From Phyto melanocephala (lineage: Eukaryota; Arthropoda; Insecta; Diptera; Rhinophoridae), in contig OW799237.1 in NCBI GenBank assembly GCA_941918925.1, positions 94,585,015-94,649,014 of the forward strand: DNA of 64,000 nucleotides, read 5' to 3'. This document shows, piece after piece, positions 22,916 through 36,000 of this stretch. Position 1 is the first letter of the stretch, and the number at the start of each line of letters is the position of its first letter. The notes under the pieces are model-generated. The model made no database searches. It was given only the letters and a program-made list of their open reading frames with translations, and was not told the origin of the DNA. The position numbers and the translations under genes were made by a program.

Positions 22916-23651
22916 TACACGCAAAAAAAAATATGGTTGTGGTAACCATAATCGAAGAGCAACATACTATGATTAAATTGTATGATTATGTTTAAAATAG
23001 TAATGGTTACCAGTTATCATTATTATGTTAATTTTAACCACCATTCAATAATCATATATATAACTACAATTGAAATCGAAAATCTTTGCTTTTTTACGGC
23101 AAATTATTGTCTTTTGCTGTAACATACACATTTTGATTGTACTTACCAATTTAATTGCAATTTTTTGAACAATATGTTTTTACATTTTCACGTTTATTTT
23201 TAAATTTTCTTTAATTTTTCAAAATATTTGATCCTTTTTTTGACATCTCGAACTTTTAAAATAATAAAAATTTATGCAGCAAGAAGAAGAACAATTGAAA
23301 TCAAATTATTATTAAAAAAAATCATAGTTTGATTATTTTGTAATCATACTGTTGTCTCACTTATTATTTAATGATTATTTTTAATTTATAATGCTTTTGA
23401 ATATAATGTTATTTTTGTCAAATTAATTTTTTTTAAATCATAATATTGTTAAATGACAACCATTTTGAAATTTTTACGAAAAGTAATCATTAAATGATAC
23501 AATTTAAACAAATGCTTGATTATCGTGACAAAATATATGATGAAATGAAACAAAAATAACTATTACTTGTTTTCGACAACCAAATATTGTTTTAGAAAAA
23601 ATAATATGACCGTCGTGATCATGCCGTAACCATGGTTTTTCTTTGCGTGTA
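22916..23651. mobile_element. MITE with TACACGCAAA ends
   Basis: Inverted ends TACACGCAAA / TTTGCGTGTA, continuing inward as 'ATGGTTGTGGTAACCATAAT' on the left and the complement 'CCATGGTTACGGCATGATCA' on the right. The 736-bp interior is non-coding and full of ATCATAAT/ATTATGAT motifs that could fold. A shorter relative lies at 29715-29926. Superfamily not assigned. Confidence 0.65.
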
Positions 23652-24264
23652 TATGTAATATACATACATATATGAGCGAACATTGCTATTACCACCCATT
23701 TTGGTCAACCAACTTAAAGTCGAAGTCTATTTAAAATATTTTTTTTTAACAAGAGAATTTCATTTGTTTAACATCAATGGGTGGTGGTGTGCTGTGGTCA
23801 ACTTCAAAGTATTTCAATTTACCGACAAGTATGTATTTAAATTTTAAAACACAAATTTCGCATTCTGAAAATTTACTTAAAACGTTATTCTTGTGTGACA
23901 CTCCGTACATAAAACTCCCATAAAGGGAGCAATTGTTTGTTTGTACATGCTTTTACCTAAAATGAAGACTTAAGCAGTGATAAAAAATTTCATTGGTCGT
24001 AAATGGTACGACAACATCCGGCAATATGGAAATAAACACAACTGACAGCGGAAATTTAAGCAGAATTTTAAATGAGTTTATTTTCACTTTTATTTCAAAT
24101 AAAAAAAAATTAAAAAAAAGTTACGAGAAATAAATATTTTGGACGTTTACAAATGGCATTTTCTTATTCGCTTATGAACAGAGAACAAGTAAAAAATTAT
24201 ATACGACCGATAAAAATTTTAACAAAACTCCACTAATTGATCGGAGAGTGACATATTAATAGAG
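23652..24264. other. No gene seen
   Basis: A/T-rich spacer leading into the minisatellite. Confidence 0.35.
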
Positions 24265-25985
24265 TATTTTTTTTTTTGGAATTTTTGAAGAAGAAAATAG
24301 AAAAATTTATGAAAAATTTTCCATAGAAGAAAATTTGTGAAATTTTAATTTCTTAATTTTTTTATAGAAGAAAATTTATAAAAAATTGTTTATAAAAGAA
24401 TGAAAAATTTTCTGTAGAGACAGATTTATTAAAAATTTTTTGAAAAAAAAAAATATTTCTATATAAGAAAATGTATGAAAAATTTGCTTAGAAGAAAATT
24501 TATTTCAAATTTCCCATAGAAGAAAATTTATGAAAAATTTTCTATAGCAAAAAAATTTATTGAAAATTTCTATAAAAATGAATATTTATTAAAAATTTTT
24601 TATAAAAGAAAATTTATAAAAAATTTTTAATAAAAAAAAAATTATTAAGAATTTTCCATAAAAGAAAATTTATGAAAACATGTTTTATTTATTAAAAATG
24701 TTTCATAGAAGAAAATTTATTAAAAATCTTTTTCTAGAAAAATAAAAAATTTTCTGTAGATTTTATTTCATTTATTAAAAATTGTTCGTAGAAAAAAAAT
24801 TTTTCTATAAAGAAAACTTGTTAAAAGTTTTATTAGAAATTTTCTATAGAAGAAATTTTATTAGAAATTTTCTATAGAAAAAATTTTATTAGAAATTTTC
24901 TATAGAAGAAATTTTATTAAAAATTTTCTATAGAAGAAAATTTATGAAAAATTTTCTATAGAAGAAAATTTATGAAAAATTTTCTATAGAAGAAAATTTA
25001 TGAAAAATTTTCTATAGACGAAAATTTATAAAAAAATTTATAAAAATTTTTTTCTCTAAAAGAACATTTTTTAAAAATTTTCTACAGATGGAAATTTATT
25101 TACGAAAAATTTGCTTATAAAAGAAAATTTATAAAAAAGTTTTTATAGTAAAAAATTTAGGAAACATTTTATATAGAAGAAAATTTATAAAAAATTTTCT
25201 ATAGAAGAAAATTTATAAAAAAATTTTTTATAGAAGAAATTTTATTAAAAGTTTTCTATAGAAGAAATTTTATTAAAAATTTTCTATAAAAGAAAATTTA
25301 TTAAAAACTTTTTAAAAAAAAATTTTAAAAAAATTTCTATTCTATAGAAGAAAATTTATGAAACATTTTCTACAGAAGAAAATTTATGAAGCATTTTCTA
25401 CAAAAGGAAATTTTTTTATTAAAGAAAATTTATAAAAAGTTTCTATAGTAAAAAATTTAGGAAAAATTTTATATAGAAGAAAATTTAGGAAAAATTTTCT
25501 ATAAAGGAAAACTTATAAAAAATTTTCTATAGAAGAAAATTAATTAAAAATTTTCTATAGAAGAAATTTTATTCACAATTTTCTATAGATGAAATTTTAT
25601 TAAAAATTTTCTATAGAAGAAATTTTATTAAAAATTTTCTATAGAAGAAAATTTATTAAAAAATTTTTAAAGAAAATTTATTAAAAAATTTTTAAAGAAA
25701 ATTTTTGAATTTTTATGAAGCATTTTCTATAAAAGGAAATTTATTTATGAAAATTTTTTTTATTAAAGAAAATTTATAAAAATTTCTATAGAAAAAAATT
25801 AATGAGAAATTTTATATATAAATAAATATAGGAAAATTTATCTATAGAAGAATATTTATAAAAAATTCTCTATTAAGAGAATTTATTAAAATTTATTATA
25901 GAGTAAAATTTATTCATAAAAAATTGTTTGTAAAAGAAAATTTATTCATTCCAAATTTTCTTTAGAGAAATATTTCCAACAAATT
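24265..25985. repeat. 28-bp A/T minisatellite, roughly 60 units
   Basis: Tandem array of a 28-bp unit; two overlapping windows of the consensus are GAAAAATTTTCTATAGAAG and AGAAGAAAATTTATGAAAAA. The unit is nearly palindromic around CTATAG. 28 is not a multiple of 3 and there is no ORF. Variants differ at the middle triplet (ATG/ATA/ATT) and in an AAATTTTATT form. They cluster locally (for example 24840-24915 and 25235-25290), indicating local homogenisation. Confidence 0.93.
25081..25900. repeat. Higher-order repeats of about 300-330 bp within the minisatellite
   Basis: Distinctive variant units recur in order: 'AGTAAAAAATTTAGGAAA' at 25147 and 25447 (300 bp apart), and 'ATGAAGCATTTTCTA' at about 25387 and 25716 (329 bp apart), with a related 'TCTACAGATGGAAATTTATT' at 25081. 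This points to duplication of blocks of about 11 units. Confidence 0.75.
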
Positions 25986-28199
25986 TTCCAATAATATATT
26001 TCGATAATAATATTTTTATTGAAATTATTAAAAAAAATTTTAATAAGCATTGTAAATTTTATATAAAAGGAAATTATGAAACTATGTTGTTGAAAAGAGC
26101 ATTAGAAAAAAGTGAGCGACTATCTATAATTCGCTGTAAGAGGAGAATTTATAGATTTTTTAAAACAAGAAAACTTAACTCAAAAAATATAATTTTCTAA
26201 AGAATTTTAAGAATCTTATAAGCTTAATTTAATGAAATTCTTTGCAAATATGTGTAAATAGAAAATTTGTCAAACAATTTTCTGTTATATACCCTTTTTT
26301 GTAATAAATTTTCTATTAAAAAATTATTTGTGAAAAATTTATTGAACGGAGGTATGTAATTTAGAATGTTATAAAAATGGTATATCGAATCGGAGTTTAA
26401 ATAATTTTTTTCAGAATTCTTGGGATAAAAATTAATACCAAAATAATAATAATCAAAAAAGAAAAACATATTTGTACATGCATACTTATGTATATAATTA
26501 TGTAAGAACTATGTTCTATAGATGCTACCCCATTGTATTATTAATTTCCTTAACAATACAATTATAGAGTGTTAAACAACCTTAGTTCGTTAGCGGCAAC
26601 CGCAAGAACAATGTAACTATAATGTTTTAACGATGTTCAATACTTTGTGTGTGTATGTGTTTTTTTTGTCAACATAATTGTTCTTGTTTTGAACATTGTT
26701 TTTGGCACTTGAATTTACAATGCTTGAAAGCAACATTTGTACCAATAAGTTGAAAAAACATTATTAACTAAATTAATTTAGTGGTTCGGCAAAAATACAA
26801 CTATGATTGCATATTAGGATGACCCGTGAGGAATAAGTAATTGAAATATCAGAAGTTTTTCTCTCTAATGCATGAAATTTGTTTGAATAAATGGGGTGAC
26901 CATTATACTCTACATATTTCTGAAAGACAAACATTTGATAAATTTTTTACATTTACGTTACTTATATCGACGAGTCAAATTTAGTACTTTTAAATACATT
27001 CGTATATAAAAACAATGAAACTTTAGTTTCTACTGGTACATTTATACACAATGATCAATGACCATTTTTAAAACAAAGTACCTAGTCGAATATTCGATGT
27101 GCTATTCAAAACAAAACCCTACTTTTTACTTTACATATGTGTAAAACAAAAAATACTTCGAAAAAACTGTGACTCATAGTTTGTTGTCAATTCGGTTGTT
27201 TGATGTAATTTTTCACCTAAGCAGTTAGTTTTATCAGTTTTGACTCCCTAAAACTGGAATTTATATTAAAGACCTTTCTCTTTATGTTTCCCATAAAAAT
27301 AATTGTAAAATTAATCTAAACTATTTCTCAACTTGCGTTTACACCCGATATTTAGTGACATAATGTGTTCCCACTCAGCACATTATTTCCCAAAAATAAA
27401 TTATGTGTTGTTGTTGGTGTAAAACATGTTTTAATTGCAATTGGCACAACATCAATACACACACATACACCAAATTGACTCAACATCAATACACATCCAT
27501 ACACAAAATGGCAACAACAACATCAAAATTGACAAGAACATTTTAAAATTTGACACTAACTCGGTTTATTAAGTTGGATGATGTCTATGTATGTTCGACA
27601 AGTTACTCGAGTGAGTAGTTTATATTATGTGTACAAGTAGGTAAGTGTACGTGTAGTATAGTCAGCACATATTTGGTATTGACGTCATTCAGTTTTATTT
27701 GACTTTTTATTAAGTGGCAAACAGCAAAACAAACCCACTAACCAACCAACCAACCAACCAAGCAGTCAACGTACATAAATATAATCTCATGTTGCACATA
27801 CGCATTTACGTTTACGAGTACAAGCAACACGTTTATGGTCATGTCTGTTACTATAAATGGAATTACTTTGTATACGTACAACGCGTAATTGCACTATGTA
27901 TTCTGTGTACAAGTCCACCAAAAATGTTAAGTTGCTCACACACATACATACATATATATATACACACACTACTTCACTCCCTCACTGACGAGCATTTACA
28001 TTATCGTGCAACTAAATAGCAGTGAAGATTTGTGACCGCAGCCATTGATTTATTGAAATTAAAATTTGGCGATAAGTTGATTTTGATTTGTCACCTCTCT
28101 CTCTCCCTCACTGCCTGTGGGCCTACTGGTTCATGTTAATAATGTTTGAATGATTTCAAATTTATCGGGGTTAAAAAATATCTTTTATAATAATAGAAA
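25986..28199. other. No gene seen
   Basis: A/T-rich DNA. Contains a short tandem duplication of 'CAACATCAATACACA' text at about 27445-27510, an (ACCA)n run at 27740-27765 and TATATA/ACACAC runs near 27945-27970. The 101-codon frame at 27714-28019 comes from these simple repeats. Confidence 0.4.
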
Positions 28200-28913
28200 A
28201 TGTTTATTTTTAGGCACGCTAAAGACACCAAAGTAATTACAAGTTGCAGTTTCGAAAAATATGACCGACTGACAAGTAGTTTGAAACTAACTGAGATATA
28301 AACACAAAAAATTCAAATGCTTCGGTGATTTTCCTAAAATATACAAAGAAAATCTATTATTTTCAGTTTCTGCACAACACAGAGATATAGGATTTAAAAG
28401 AAATAAATAATATAAAACTCTTTAAAAAAATTTGAAATTCAATATGGCCGCCACTGAAAAATGGCGTACAATTCTTTATATATGAGTCAAATCTAGTAAT
28501 TTAAAATAGACCCTATTCATCCCGCTCAATATTGGTATCAATCGAAAAAGCCTGACCAGTAAAATACAGTAGACCATAGAAAAGTTAAAATCAAAGATGT
28601 CGTCCGAAATAAAATGGCGGATATATGGGTCAAATATAGTAATTACGGCTTTGTCCCTTTGAAACCCACAATATTGCTATCAGGTGAAAGCGCTTGAGAG
28701 TAAACTATTAAAAAGTGTAAAATCAAAGATGACATCTGAAACAAAATGGCGGATTTTTTTAACTCCATCAATATTTATATCCAATGAAAGCGCTTGACTA
28801 GTAGTAGTACAGTTAACTATGTACACAATAAGAATCAGAAATGACGTCGGCAATATTAAAGAAAATGACGTATAACGTTAAATCTGAAATCTAGGCTAAG
28901 CTACGATGTGATC
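28200..28913 (+). mobile_element. HINE family C, copy 2 (3' end lost)
   Basis: Carries the family C body with several 'AAAATGGCGGAT'-type units and 'AATATTGGTATCAA', and ends at 'GGCTAAGCTACGATGTGATC' without the hairpin terminus. It is the only family C copy without a later insertion and supplies the empty sites for the LINE at 4.8 kb and the Harbinger at 55.3 kb. Confidence 0.65.
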
Positions 28914-29714
28914 ACTAGACCTAAAAGGGTTTCAAAACCCATTTATGAAAAATTTTTGTCTAAAACTGCATATTTTTCTCAATTATTTAATATTTAAAAA
29001 AAAAATTTTATGATTTGTTTTGGCAAAACACTGTATATAAAATCTTATAAGTTACTACTAACAATTTGCACTTAACTGTATGTACAGCGTTTATTCATTC
29101 ACAGCATTTACCTTGTTTTGGAAATGTTTAATGAAATAATTAAAAAAAAAAAACGAACACATACTAAACGTATGTGTAGCTTATATTCGTCTGCGTATTG
29201 GGTGTTCATGGTGTGATATGAAACTTAAATTAATTAAATTAATTATAGCCAAAGGCATTGACGAACAAATGATACGACTGATACTTTTGTTTGTACAAAA
29301 ATGTACACATTTAAACAATTAAGGTGCTGGATGCATTTAAAGTAATAGCGAAGCATTGAATCATTTTCTTAATTTAATTTAAAAATTTGATTGCATCTAT
29401 TGACAAAATGTATGTATGGAATTAAAATTGTCGTAAGTATAATATACTTTTTTGTTTTATTTCCATCTTTTGTCTACATCTGGGAAAACTGTGCCTCTAA
29501 TTGCGGCCGCAAAAAACTGGTTATAATGTTGGTATCAATATAAATGTGCTGCATCTTGAACTGTTTTAAATTAAAAAATCTGAGAAACAAATTAGTGAAC
29601 ACTTAAGTTATTTAGGTTTTCTTTTACATAATATCACAAACACTATTGTATATATTTTATAGAAAAACTTAAAAGAGTAGTAACGAATTGTTTTAAAAAT
29701 GTACTTTTTAATCA
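28914..29714. other. No gene seen
   Basis: A/T-rich spacer, including a NotI-like GCGGCCGC at about 29502. No function inferred. Confidence 0.35.
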
Positions 29715-29926
29715 CAGATCAAAATCATGGTTACGACATAATCACGACTATTATATTATATTTCGTATAAAAATGTTTAGTTAGTTCAAACAAATTATAT
29801 ATGTTTTTATTTTCTTATATCTTAATTTCGTCTTTATAACACAATATAGTTTTTGACTCAAATTTTATTTTAATGTTTTAAAAACTATAACATGATTGTT
29901 AATTGTGGCTCAACCAAAACGCACGG
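29715..29926. mobile_element. Relative of the TACACGCAAA MITE
   Basis: Left 'AAATCATGGTTACGACATAA' plus TCACGAC matches the right-end complement of the 22916-23651 element, and the right end 'CAACCAAAACGCAC' resembles its left-end complement. Divergent, ends approximate. Confidence 0.45.
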
Positions 29927-29989
29927 TTAATTGTAAATAAAACAAAAAGTTTTCAGAAAATTATCTTAATATTTTTTTATTGTGATAGA

Positions 29990-30690
29990 AGAACATATAA
30001 CAATTATTTGTGAAACAAAATATCGGTCAAATCCTCTTCACGGCTTTGGTGGCAAACTTCTATCCGATGGTTCATATTTTCATTGTGACACTGAGACATA
30101 ATTGAGGTTCAATGTCCTTCATGTGCCAAATCATCTTATCCTTTAGATCTTGAATTGTTCTTGGCTTATTAATGTACACCTTTTCAAACCAACGATCTCA
30201 AATTTAATGATCGTGGTGGCCAATAAACATGACCACAGGACATAGCCACGATAAGGTTGTTATCATCTCATGATAGCGAACACTATTCACGGTATATACT
30301 TGGCCCGACGACTCTGCCAGCCCATAAACAGCACCAAACGGTCACTCTTTGTGGATACATCTACTTTTTAACAATCATTCATAGATTCTCATTTGCCTTT
30401 ATGCAGCAATTCTGGTTGTAAACAAATCCACTGAGTTGAAAATATGCTTCGTCAATGAAGAGGATTTTTTCTTCAAACTCACCATTCATTTCTGTCTGTT
30501 CAATCAACTATTTGTCGTAATGACGACGCTTTAAATCGTCAGTAGGCTTCAGCTTTTGAGTCATGTGAACCTTGTTAGCGTGTTAGTTCAAATTGTTTTT
30601 CAAAATTTTCATCAGTAATGTTATTGAGCAAGACGACAAGTCGAGGTCGACGGCTCTTCTACTTCACTCTCGCAAACAATAAAAATGTTT
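29990..30690 (-). pseudogene. Mariner transposase pseudogene
   Basis: Minus strand in order: 'MTQKLKPTDDLKRRHYDK' (linker, about 30560-30510), 'GEFEEKILFIDEAYFQLSG' with the first catalytic Asp (about 30490-30430), 'YPQRVTVWCCLWAGRVVGPS' (about 30350-30290), then a deletion that joins directly to 'VYWPPRSLNLRSLV' near the third box (Asp lost), and finally 'REEDLTDILFHK' at the C-terminus (about 30060-30020). The second catalytic box (WFQQD) is deleted. Stops are frequent. The first Asp box and the VTVWC motif make the family assignment firm. Confidence 0.8.
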
Positions 30691-31303
30691 TCTGCATGTT
30701 GTATGTTGTAGAGCATGCACATATGTTTTCATATTTTCTACAGGCTTGGTTTGCTAAAAATTGACTTTAAGACTCTTAATTAATATAGTGCAGTATGGTT
30801 GGACCACTCTTTATTACATAGAAGACTCTTATGACAAACATAGTGTGATGTCTACGCAAAATAGCATTATATTAAAAAATCTTTAAAATTTTTTATAACT
30901 ATTTGTAAAATGTTAGAGGCAATAACTTTCTCTAGTTGAATGTCTATTTTTTAGGTAAAATTTTTGAATGCGAGCTGCCAGTGTAGATATTTTCAAGGTA
31001 TAATTTTCCTTCTGGAATAAAATTATTAAAAGTTATTGTAAGATTTTTTTATTTTTTATATTGTCAAGCATAACCTGTATTAAAATGCATGTTTAAAACC
31101 TTAACATCTGGTGTCAAGGGTGTACATATAAAGCTTTCTTATTTTCTGTATAATTTTTATAATGCACTGCGGTGCAATATTACAACCGCACGTTAATTTT
31201 AAGTATGTATTTCTTATATTAAGACAAAGATGAGAAAATGTCTATTTATTCCACCTAAAAGAGCATAAAGAAATAATAAATAAAACAAAAATTTTTTTTT
31301 TTT
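30691..31303. other. No gene seen
   Basis: A/T-rich spacer. Confidence 0.35.
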
Positions 31304-31791
31304 GAAATTTTTAACCGATTGTAGAATTTTAAAATAATAATGGAAGCTAGACATCTTGAAATATAAAAAAAATTTTTTGCCAGTAGTGGTTTTTTAACTA
31401 AGGAACTTTTTTTGAGCAATTTATAGGCCATTAAGGATGCTTGGAGTTAAATTTTGTTTGATTTCATAAATTCTCTTTATCTGTCAATTTAAACCCGTAT
31501 ATTTGAAGTTCTTAAAAACAAAGGAGGTTGTACCTATTACTAATCGTAAGTAAATAAAACAATAATAAAGTAAAATGAATTTAAAAAAAACAAGAAAAAC
31601 TGTTTTTCATTAAAATTAGTTAAAGTGCCTTTATTCAAGTGAACTAAAAAAATAGCACATTTTTGGACTTTTTTTATAAATTGCTCTGAAAAAGATTCTT
31701 TAGTTAAGAAACCACTATTGGCATGATTTTTAAATACCTCAAGATTTGTATTACTATTTTTATTTAAAAACTCTGCAATCGGTTAAAAATT
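31304..31791. repeat. Foldback element with arms of about 130 bp
   Basis: Left arm 31304-31435 and right arm about 31655-31791 are inverted copies: 'TTTTTAACCGATTG' against 'CAATCGGTTAAAAA', 'AGTAGTGGTTTTTTAACTAA' against the complement of 'TTAGTTAAGAAACCACTATT', and 'GAGCAATTTATA' on both. Identity is moderate with indels. The interior of about 220 bp is non-coding. Probably an old MITE. Confidence 0.7.
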
Positions 31792-33483
31792 GCAAAAGAT
31801 ACAGGCTTCTGAATATGGAATTTTTAGTGCCTTTAAAACAGTGAACCGGAGTGTATTAACTATTGTTTATTTTTGAATCAATAAAAATATCTTTAAATGG
31901 TTTAGGGAATAGATGTATGTATGACCAATAAAGGTTAAAAATTTGGCAATTATATGTTGGTGTAGCGATAGTATCGTCTTTATAAGATTCTGTGAACTCT
32001 TTTTTAATTTTATTTAAAATGAAAACTCGATCTGTTATAAATGTTAAATATCTAGCCATTGGGAAGTGAACAAAAAAAAACCTTAAAATCAGGTCTTAAC
32101 CCTAAATCTTAACATATAAAATTTTTTAGCAACGAAGCCTTAAATGTTTGCCCATACTGAATTTGCATTTATGTAAGTTTATATACATATCTATGTATGT
32201 ATGCATATGTATGTTAATATTCTCAATTCAATCGCATTCATATTCATTATACGCGGTTTTAATGCTAACGCAATGACTAATACATGCAAACGAAAAACAA
32301 ACATAAACTCCGACACCACCATGCATGTAGTGTGTACGAGTGAGTATGTGTATGCATACTCTCACTCTTCACAACAGAATTTGACCGTACACTTACATAC
32401 AATTATGCTAATAAGTTTAATTTACACTTAGGAATACACAATACCATTGAAATTCATATCAAATGAATGTTGAATAGCGCACGAACAAATAAATGAATGA
32501 ATGAACAAATGACAAAGTGAATGAATGCGTATGACTGGGTGACTGGCTAATAAGGTGGCAATGCATTTTTATTTAGAAATGTATTTATTCCATTATTTTC
32601 AGTTACAAACTTTTTTTTGGTGATGTTTGTGTACGTACACATCCATAAAAAAATGCATTACTAAATTTTGTTTGTGTAATACTTTTTTAATTTTAACTTA
32701 TCTTAGATGTATGAAACAAAAGTATATAGTTTTTGCTTTTATGCTTGACGTATTTCAATACTAGAGATATTTTTTTTAATTTTTTATTTTTTAAATATTT
32801 TCATAAAATTTAAAATCAGTGGAAATTTTTTGATAAACAAAAGATATTTTTGATAAACTTTATTTTTCTGTATTTAAAGAATGTTTTGTATAATTTTTTT
32901 TAAATTAAAGTAAAATTGTTGCAGCAATTCTTTAATTCTAGAATATTTTGATTTAATTATAGTTTAGTATCTAACATTGGGAAAGACTCAAGGTGTTCTA
33001 ACATTAGGCAAATATTTGATGAACCAAAAGTAATCAGTAAAATGTATTAACTCATGGTCTAATAAATAAATGTTTTTGTGTTACAAATTTTCAAATCTCA
33101 AACTAAATACCGATTATTTGTAATATGTTATGGAGAATCACATAAAAATCGCAAACTCCTAGTTTGCGTAGGAAATTTACAAAATGGTTTTTTAAAATTT
33201 TTAATTTCAATATTAAAATTAGCTTTACAACTCGACTTTTTCACATTTTGGTAAATAAATAAACTGAAGTTTTGCCTTCCAAATAACTGAACGTTTTTTT
33301 AAAGTTTATATAATTAATGCCATTTCAATTACCAGTTGGTATTAACAACACAACGGATCTACTTTTTTTTTGCATAAATGTTGGCTGAATGGCTAAATAA
33401 CACATTACAAAATAATGAATTGATTGAACTAAAAACAATTCTTCACTACTTACAATTTTGCATCTAAGCCCATTATTTTAACA
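31792..33483. other. No gene seen
   Basis: A/T-rich DNA with ATGT microsatellite text at 32185-32215. The 76-codon frame 32201-32431 is driven by it. Nothing recognised. Confidence 0.4.
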
Positions 33484-33634
33484 CGGCGATGTCATTGGAG
33501 ACAAGTAATTACCACGCTCGCTTAAAAATAGGGACTCGCATAAGTACTTATAACGGTCGGTTATAAATAGAGATTTTAATAAGTACTTACTTTTATAGCA
33601 ATATAAAAGTAATATTTTTTTTTTTAATCAGGCT

Positions 33635-33869
33635 TGTAATTTAAAATTCCTATTTATGCAACAATTCAATGAAATTTGAATAAGTGAATCTTAGTATTAA
33701 TTTTCAAATTTGTTGAATGAAAAAAAAAAAAAAAAGAATATGAACATGTTGAATTATGAATTGTCATTTGATAGGTGAAATAAAAATTCAAAAAATTTGA
33801 AAATTAATACTAAGATTCACTAATTCAAATTTTATTGAATTGTAACATAAATAGGAATTTTAAATTACA
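33635..33869. repeat. Foldback with 84-bp arms
   Basis: 33635-33718 and 33786-33869 are inverted copies with few mismatches ('TGTAATTTAAAATTCCTATT' at the outer end, 'GAATCTTAGTATTAATTTTC' further in), separated by 67 bp that begins with a run of A. It lies just inside the left terminal repeat of the composite element. Confidence 0.9.
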
Positions 33870-34310
33870 TAGTAGTATACCGATAAAGAGTGCTGATAAT
33901 AAAATCGTAGCTGATTTCGAAAATGCATTCCACTCGGCTAATATCGGAAATAATTTTAGAAAGAAAATTCCTAAAAATGGTTACAATTTAATTAAATTTG
34001 AATTATAAAATTCAATGAAAGAATAAATAAACTTAAGCCAAAATAAAAAATGGTTCACTTAAAAAAATTTAATATATAGTAAAACTTCGAATAAAATATA
34101 AATATATAAAAATAAAGAATATTGAAAATATGAACTCAAGCCTGAATAAAAAAAAAATTTAAAAAAACAAGTAAGAGCATTATATTCGGCTGTGCCGAAT
34201 CTTTTATACCCACCACCAATTTTGTGTACATTTAAAGCACAATATTTTTTATTTTGTTACTCATTATGGAATAATCATTTTATAATAAAATATGTATCAC
34301 TTTCTTTGTA

Positions 34311-34932
34311 GAGGGTGGGTGGTTAAATTTTAAGGGCCCATGTTGAAGGTGAACTACACCTAGTGTTTAAATTTGTTTTCTGCATTTCACTTGACATTTC
34401 TCAATTTTCAAACTTACTCAGTTTGATCCGTGGAAAGATACGCAAATGAGCAATTCTTTAAAGTTATTCAGGTTTTTTATAAAAATGGGCGTTCAAATCA
34501 AAATGAATTTTGTGCACTTTAGAATTCTTTTGATAAACATAATCATTCAAATTCATCCACAATCGGGAAAGTTGTAAAAAATATGTGAATTTCTGCAAAA
34601 CAGGTCTGTATAAAATGTTAGAAAATCTGTGAATGCCTTCTTAGTTCGTTGAATGGGAACTACTGCTGTTTTTTGCGATAGTGTGGCAAAAGAGCAGTCT
34701 ACCTCGACTCATCATCGTGCCCAACAATTGAGCATCAACATTGTCATTGAAAATTTGGACCATCAGATAGAGGAGTGGCGCCAAGGATGGGGGGGCCATT
34801 TGGCCGATATTTTGTTAAATACATAATTGAACCATACAAATATTACCATTACAAAAAAAAAAGATAATAATTTTCTAAATAATTTGTTTTCTATTTAAAT
34901 TCAACATCAGCCCTTAAAATTTAACCACCCTT
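34311..34932 (+). mobile_element. Mariner MITE nested in HINE A copy 1
   Basis: Inverted ends of about 30 bp (GAGGGTGG... 'TTAAATTTTAAGGGCCCATG' and the complement 'TTAAATTTTAAGGGCTGATG'), flanked by TA. The empty site survives in HINE A copy 3 at 59173-59192, which reads TTCTTTATACAACTTCG with a single TA. Inside are a degenerate helix-turn-helix segment, and near 34780-34810 'GGHLADIL', matching the very end of mariner transposases. The catalytic core is deleted. Confidence 0.85.
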
Positions 34933-34959
34933 TATAACTTCGATATGCTACTAAAATGC

Positions 34960-36000
34960 TTTTGTAAATGTAGTCTTTCAATGAAAGTGGGCGTTAAAGT
35001 AGGCGTGTCAATAAAGTTTCTGCTAATAAATTCAACTTAGATATTTCAATATAGTCCTTTATTTTCCCAAAAACTTTGTCAATAGAGAAATTACATGAAT
35101 TTAAGAAAACCCGTTATATGAGAGGTAGGCGTTATAGTGGGCGTGTCACCTAAACTTTTTGGCACAACAACTACATTGATTAGAAGGATATATGTAGCAA
35201 ATTTCCTCATCATACCTCTAATTTTGTTGGTTTTATGAGCTTTAATATTTCATTAACGGTAGATAACGTGAAAAGTGGGCGTTATAGTAGGCGTGTCAAA
35301 GTTATTTTTACGAATGAGTACATTTTAGATGTTTCAATATAGCTTTTTATTATTCCAAAATCTTTATTAATAGAGAAATTATATGAATTTTAGGTAAAAC
35401 GTTATATGGGAGGTGGGCGTAAAAGTGGGCGTGGCACCTTAATTGTTTTGTACAATAATGACACTACCTAGGGGGATATACATAGCAAATTTGATCATCA
35501 TACATCTAATTTTGGCGGTTTATTGAGCTTTGAAATTTCATTAACGGTAGATAACGTGAAAAGTGGGCGTTATAGTAGGCGTGTCAACGTTATTTCCGCG
35601 AATGAGTACAACTTAGGTGTTTCAATATAGCCCTTTGTTATTCCAAAATCTTTACTAGTTGAGAAATTATATGAATTTTAGGTAAAACGTTATATGGGAG
35701 GTGGGCGTAAAAGTGGGCGTGGCACAATAATGACATTGCATAGGGGGATATACGTAGCAAATTTGATCATCATACCTCTAATTTTGGCGGTTTTATGAGC
35801 TTTTAAATTTCATTAACGGTAGATAACGTGAAAAGTGGGCGTTATAGTAGGCGTGTCAAAGTTATTTCCGCGATTGAGTACAACTTAGGTGTTTCAATAT
35901 AGCCCTTTGTTATTCCAAAATCTTTACTAGTTGAGAAATTATATGAATTTTAGGTAAAACGTTATATGGGAGGTGGGCGTAAAAGTGGGCGTGGCACATT
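34960..36000. repeat. Tandem array of units of about 285 bp in HINE A copy 1
   Basis: Each unit contains 'AGATAACGTGAAAAGTGGGC', 'GTTATAGTAGGCGTGTCAA' and 'GGTGGGCGTAAAAGTGGGCG'. The landmark AGATAACGTG occurs at 35261, 35549 and 35821 (288 and 272 bp apart), with partial units on both sides. Confidence 0.88.

Noticed and set aside
24265..25985. CRISPR-like array
   Set aside because: The repeat is contiguous with no unique spacers, and the context is eukaryotic. It is a minisatellite.
27714..28019. 101-codon open frame as a gene
   Set aside because: Its residues come from ACCA, ACAC and TATA simple repeats; no domain or conserved pattern.
29496..29510. NotI-type GCGGCCGC as a sign of a CpG-rich promoter
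   Set aside because: An isolated 8-mer in A/T-rich DNA with no other promoter feature.
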